64,000 nt of DNA. Origin: Triticum aestivum (taxonomy: Eukaryota; Streptophyta; Magnoliopsida; Poales; Poaceae). Of the stretch, positions 58,963-64,000 are shown piece by piece; position 1 is the first letter of the stretch, and every line of letters starts with the position of its first letter. The stretch covers positions 31,028,538 through 31,092,537 of the forward strand of contig NC_057811.1 in the NCBI RefSeq assembly GCF_018294505.1, written 5' to 3'. The notes beneath the pieces were generated by a model. It had not been told where the DNA came from. It saw only the letters and a program-made list of their open reading frames with translations, and searched no databases. Position numbers and translations under genes: made by a program.

Positions 58963-60143
58963 AACACCTGTAATATTACTTTGAGCAAATATACATTAGC
59001 CCCAAGTGCCAAGAATAATACATGTATTGTGCTTGGGACTTGTAAAAAAATTCTGATAAGAAGCAAATAGGCATTAGCCCCCAAGTATCAAGTGTATAAC
59101 TTGTTATGTGCTTGGTACTTCAAATATGTGATGCCAACTCATAATATATCTTTCTCTTATAGGCTGAACTGAGCAAAAAGGAATCCCAAACCACTGATCT
59201 TCAAGAGAACATCAAGTCCCAGCAAGCAGAAACATCCAAAGCCAAGGATGAACTGACCAGTGCCTTAGCAGCCATGGAGAAGCTGAATGAAAATTTCCAG
59301 AAGGAGCAGGTGGATTGGGATATAGAGAAATCCACTTTGCAGAAAAGGGCTGAGGATGTAGAAGCAGCCCTTAAACTGGTTACAGAAGAGCTGACTGGTT
59401 TAAAGCGGGAGATCAATGCTATGACCATTGCTGTGTTTGGTAAGTCTCCTTGCTTTAAGTTTTCAACATATTATCCCATACATTGCCGGTTTACTGATGT
59501 TCGTAATGATGCAGGAACTCACATTACTCATCTGGGCTCCGACATGCAGAAGAAGCAGTTGTATACCGGCGCGCAATGGGTCATATGCACTGCTTCTCAT
59601 AACAAGCCGCCCCCAACCTTGATCAAAGAAACTTTAGAAAGGTTGTCAATGCTGCCTGCCCGGGTTAAAGAATTAAAAAGATCGGCTACGAGGGCAGGTG
59701 CTCTGACCGCGCTAACCCGGGCTAAAGCATGGGTGCCTGATCTTGATCCGGTGGATGTGGGTAAAGGTTATCCGAGCTTAAGGGAAGACAGATCAGAGTT
59801 TGGTAATGATGACCTCAGAGTCATAACCAGAGAGATGCGCCCACTGGCTTGCCAATTGGCTGAAGAAGCTGACCTTTCATACTATCAGGCGAGTTATGAC
59901 GTCAACAACAAACGGGTTGCTGCACCAAGTCCTGAGGCTCAAAATCTTATCCCGCCAACCCGTAAGCACACCTATGCCCCTGACGTTGAACCGTCCACAC
60001 TTATAATCGATGAAGCTGTATTCCAAGCCCTAACTGGGATCGATTGGGAAACCATTGACTTCCAGCCACTAGGTAGAGATGAAGAGGATGAACCCGCGCA
60101 AGATGATCCGCAGCCGTCAAGTCAGCCTGGTGACAAGTCATGA

Positions 60144-61582
60144 TCCGGAGGCCGGTTTAGCCTTCTGTGTGCCGCAACACTTGTCGGAAAACAATTATTC
60201 TTTTGGGCATTAAAGCGCCTTGTAATAGGCTAGTTCAAACACTTGGTCTGTTATGCCATCGTGCATATTTATTTTTCGTGACACCGTTAATTAGCCATGT
60301 TTAAGATATATGATGTTCATAATCTGTAGCTGCTCCTACATACAAAAAGTTGAAAGTGTCCTGGCGGTTTACCGTCGGACGGGTCATGATGCCCAAATAT
60401 ATAGCCAGGGTTTATAACCAAGGCTGTAAAAAAGATAATCAAATATGAAACTAAATGATACCTGTGACATTGAATCACATCGTTGGTTGACCAACTTTTG
60501 TAGTAAGGGCGATAACCCCAATCTTGAGGACTGATAACTCCTTCCATAATGTGCCGGTTTATGATAAAACCGTACCGGGTTGTGATAAACACCGGTTTAT
60601 CCATATATAACACTGGCGACTTATAGTCAAAACCAGATCAGGTTAATAAGTGCCGGATTATAACTGATCATGTACTGACAACTTGTAGTTGAAAGCCAAG
60701 CTGGGTCAATAAACGCCAGTTTATCAAAAAATATTATAAATCTCATCCAAGGAAAAAGAACTTGGCAAATAAAAGCATAAAAGGAACATGCGAGGCTTTT
60801 CACGGGCTGCCAGGCCCCAAATCGAGGCTTTTCATGGGCTGCCAGGCCACTGAGTTAGACCATTTTACAAAGCCTTTAAAGATGGACCTCAATCACTAAC
60901 AAATCATCATTTTAACTTTGACAAGTTCAGGGTCTATGAGATTGACTTGTCAAACGTTCGGCGGGTCATACCAGGTTTACCTGGACGGAGTGGCTTACTT
61001 AAAGAAAGCAGGATAACCTAGGGTTTTAGGTGCATACACCTGGCTTCCAAGCCTAGCTTGATAGCCTATTACAAGTGTAGAATCTTTGTTCTTTGCGAAG
61101 CAAAGAGTCCCCAAGCAATATTTTGAGTTGTGCTCAGTGGGTGCCTATGTTTGATTTGTGTTTTTGCAACACTCTCTTTGGCCCCTAAGTAATTTTCCTG
61201 GTGGCCTTACGCCGATCAAAAGGTGTAGCTATGGTTCGAATACGACCAAGCCCGCAAGTGATTTCTCTGGTGGCCTTACGCCTATCAAGAGGTGTAGCTA
61301 TGGTTCGAATACGACCAAGCCCCCAAGTGATTTTTATATATGGCTTTGTACGCTGGATCAATGGGTAAACCGGACTCTGTTTTATAAACAGAAGCCCCCA
61401 TGTAACCACACATGATGTAAGAAAAACAACAGATTCCCCGCTTTAGCTGAGGCTCCGGTTTATTATATTCATCATAATATATACATTGTCATAACTATGT
61501 ACATAGAGCGTGTGGCTCAAGTATAGTAAGGCCGAAGATGAGCGATATTCCACGGCCGGTGGGTCTCCTCCTCCGATTTACA
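60144..61582. other. Spacer of Gypsy E between antisense gene and pol end
   Basis: Non-coding. GAGGCTTTTCAYGGGCTGCC occurs twice at about 60790-60855. Confidence 0.7.
61181..61340. repeat. 69 bp tandem repeat, 2.3 copies
   Basis: GCCCCTAAGT/GCCCGCAAGT/GCCCCCAAGT start units at 61181, 61250 and 61319. Each contains GGTGTAGCTATGGTTCG. Confidence 0.85.
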
Positions 61583-62380
61583 TCAGTCTTTGTGCTCTCG
61601 AACATCTATAAGGTAGTATGACCCGTTATGCAAATTCTTGCTGACCACAAAGGGTCCTTCCCAGAGCGTGGATAAGTTGTGCATATCAGTCTGATCCTGG
61701 ATGAGTCGGAGCACCACATCGCCTTCTTGAAAAGTTCTGGTTCTAACCCGGCGGCTGTGATAACGACGCAGATCTTGCTAATAAATCGCTGAACGGGCTG
61801 CTGCAATGTTACGCTCCCCATCTAACAGGTCAAGTGCTTCCTGTCGTGCCTTCTCATTGTCAGCTTCGACATAGGCCGCCAGACGAGGCGAGTCATGATG
61901 GATGTCACTAGGGAGAACCGCCTCTGCTCCGTAAACCATGAAAAAAGGCGTGTAACCCGTAGATCTGTTGGGCGTGGTACTGATGCTCCATAACACAGAA
62001 GGTAACTCCTCCACCAAACAACCCGGCGTCCGTTGCAAAGGAACCATGAGCCGGGGTTTGATGCCTCTCAAGATTTCTTGATTGGCTCTCTCCGCTTGAC
62101 CATTAGATTGGGGGTGAGCCACTGATGATACGTCAAGCCGGATGTGCTCACGTTGACAGAAATCTTTCATAGCACCTTTGGACAGATTAGTGCCATTATC
62201 AGTTATAATGCTGTGTGAAAAACCAAACCGGAAAATCACCTTCTTGATGAATCGAATCGCCGTAGCTGCATCACACTTACTGACTAGCTCTGCCTCCACC
62301 CACTTAGTGAACTTATCAATTGCCACCAGAAGGTGGGTCTTCTTATCCTTAGATCTCCTAAAGGGCCAAACCATATCCGC
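61583..62380 (-). pseudogene. Gypsy E integrase
   Basis: DDE core: first D in GADMVWPF near 62375, second D in ITDNGTN near 62200, E in NGQAERANQE near 62090. After the TAG at 61778-61780 the frame continues with a basic segment and a GPY-like motif (WEGPFVVS) to the natural TGA at 61583-61585. A one-base loss near 62380 separates it from the zinc-binding region. Confidence 0.88.
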
Positions 62381-64000
62381 CCCAAGTCGCAAACGGCCAA
62401 GTGATTGGAATCATCCTCAACTCTTGAGCCGGTACATGAGCACGTCGTGAGAATTTTTGATGGCCATCACACCTTGTGACCAAGTCCTCAGCATCGGCAT
62501 GAGCCGTCAGCCAATAGAAACCGTGACGAAAAGCCTTGGCTACTAGAGACTTTGAACCGACGTGGTGACCATAATATCCTTCGTGGATCTCACACAAAAT
62601 CTCATGGCCTTCTTCAGGAGACACGCAATGCTGAAACGCCCCTGTCACACTGCAATGATGTAACTCTCCATTGACAATAGTCATGGACTCGGACCACTGG
62701 ATTATCTGCCTGGCCAAAGTTTCATCCTCCGGTAACTCGGACCGGTTCATATACGCCAAATATGGGACCGTCCAATCAAGGATGACATGAAGAGCCGCCA
62801 CCAACTCAGCCTCCGGATCAGGAACAGCCAGATCCTCCTCTGTGGGGAGCTTGACCGACGGATTATGTAGCACATCCAGAAAGACGTTGGGTGGAACCGG
62901 TTTACGTTGGGAACCCAAACGACTTAAAGCGTCCGCTGCTTCGTTCTTTCGACGGTCCACATCGTCAACCTGATAACCTTTGAAATGACCTGCAACAATA
63001 TCCACCTCTCGACGATATGCTGCCATGAGCGGGTCCTCGGAATCCCAAGTACCAGACACTTGTTGAGCCACCAGGTCCGAGTCACCGAAGCACTTAACCC
63101 GGCTTAAATTCATCTCCTGAGCTATTCGAAGACCATGGAGTAAAGCCACATATTCAGCTGCATTGTTAGTGCAAGGGAACATTAAACGGAGAACATAACA
63201 AAACTTATCACCTCGTGGGGAAGTTAATGCGACTCCAGCCCCCGAGTCCTCCAATTTCCTGGACCCATCAAAGTGAATAGTCCAATAAGTATGATCCGGC
63301 TTCTCTTCTGGCGCCTGTAACTCTGTCCAGTCATTGATGAAATCCACAAGTGCCTGAGATTTGATCGCCGTCCGGGGCATATATTTTAACCCGTGAGGCC
63401 CAAGCTCAATAGCCCACTTGGCAACCCGGCTAGTTGCTTCCCTGTTCTGGATTATATCCCCCAAAGGAGCATAACTGACCACAGTGATGGGATGACCCTG
63501 GAAATATTGCTTAAGCTTCCGGCTCGCCATGAAAACTCCATACACTAACTTTCGCCAATGTGGGTACCTCTGCTTGGACTCAATAAGTACCTCACTGATA
63601 TAATAAACCGGCCGTTGAACCGGATACTCCTTTCCGGCCTCCTAGCGCTCCACCACAATAGCCACGCTAGCAGGCCGGGCATTAGCAGCCACATATAACA
63701 ATAAGTGCTCTTTATCAACCGGAACAGCAAGGACAGGCGGCTCGGCTAGCTGCCGCTTTAGGTCTTCAAACGCTTCATTGGCGGCGTTACTCCAGACGAA
63801 GTCATCTGTCTTCTTCAGCATCTGATATAAAGGGATGGCCTTCTCGCCAAGGCGACTGATAAACCGGCTTAAGGCGGCAATCCGGCCGGCCAAGCGTTGA
63901 ACATCATTGACACACTTTGGTTTAGCCAGTGAAGTAATAGCCTTGATCTTCTCCGGATTAGCTTCAATGCCCCTGTTAGACACCAGAAAACACAAGAGCT
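62381..64000 (-). pseudogene. Gypsy E RT end, RNase H, extra RNase H and integrase zinc finger
   Basis: From the window edge: end of RT (FLVSNRGIEANPEKI), connection and RNase H with a TAG at 63642-63644 replacing a lysine codon. The second RNase H-like domain follows at about 62930-63290 (IHFDGS, EYVALLHG, GDSDLVAQQ). The integrase HHCC zinc region is near 62460-62590. One frame throughout. RT catalytic residues lie beyond 64000. Confidence 0.88.

Larger units (their letters stand above)
56507..60143 (+). pseudogene. Antisense gene of Gypsy E (multi-exon, putative gypsy-type transposon protein family)
   Basis: ATG at 56507. Exon 56507 to about 57336 holds the family core (VIFVDHLCRG, ALPDENSSE) with frameshifts near 56700 and 56865. 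Exon 57473-58086 is basic then acidic, with stops at 58016 and 58052. The intron 58087-58159 has GTGAGT and TTTTCAG. Exon 58160-58707 carries four 10-residue repeats and the stretch ELSAMGKGKWNADLS, broken by a shift. The intron is 58708-59162. Exon 59163-59439 is a clear coiled coil (Glu/Lys/Leu heptads). The intron 59440-59514 has no stop and is in phase, so it could be retained. The last exon is 59515-60143. Function is unknown. Confidence 0.7.
54969..64000 (-). mobile_element. Gypsy element E (same family as D), 3' part
   Basis: From left: 3' LTR, polypurine tract, a plus-strand gene antisense to the element, a repeat-rich spacer, then integrase, RNase H and part of RT on the minus strand, leaving the window at 64000. 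The left target copy would be CATAC (54964-54968). LTR and pol match D. Confidence 0.9.

Overview
The window is a block of nested transposable elements from a large grass genome. The Copia elements belong to the BARE1/WIS/Angela group: about 1.73 kb LTRs that begin (minus strand) TGAAGGAAATATGCCC and end CCCCAACA. That points to the Triticeae (wheat, Aegilops, barley, rye); the species cannot be set from the sequence. No intact host gene was found. The only gene-like coding sequence of possible cellular origin is a truncated two-domain B3 gene at 51755-52860. Almost every retrotransposon reading frame carries stops or frameshifts.

Nesting from left to right: Copia A (1-4177, minus) sits in Gypsy D (4178-12595, minus), which also holds a Copia solo LTR (10851-12535, target duplication ATTAT). 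D sits in Gypsy F (visible part 12596-15472, plus). F sits in the 5' LTR of G (15473-25316, plus), an LTR element with about 4.9 kb LTRs and no pol, resembling a LARD; G's interior also holds a solo LTR of the F family (19310-19778, target duplication CTCGC). G sits in an old, decayed Copia element C (25317-26568 and 49181-51754, minus). C also took up element B (26569-49180, minus, target duplication CTAAT), a pol-less Gypsy-like element. Inside B's 3' LTR is T (27971-43690), a Copia insertion with three LTRs and two internal regions, bounded by one target duplication, CGTTT.

Right of C lies a CACTA-type DNA transposon end (51755-54341) with subterminal GTAGCAGTAGCGC repeats, a terminal inverted repeat at 54324-54341 and the B3-like gene on its minus strand. 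Next is a 336 bp tandem repeat (54341-54968), interrupted by Gypsy E (54969 to beyond 64000, minus). E shows its 3' LTR, a multi-exon gene antisense to pol (56507-60143, plus) with its own TATA box, then integrase, RNase H and part of reverse transcriptase.

D and E share an LTR family and a pol type with an extra RNase H domain like that of the Tat lineage. F and E both carry a gene antisense to the element between pol and the 3' LTR, also a known Tat-lineage trait. Nesting gives the insertion order: C oldest; then G and B; then F and T; then D; then A and the solo-LTR parent in D. The remaining sequence (leaders, LTRs, pol-less interiors) shows only repeats and small chance reading frames.
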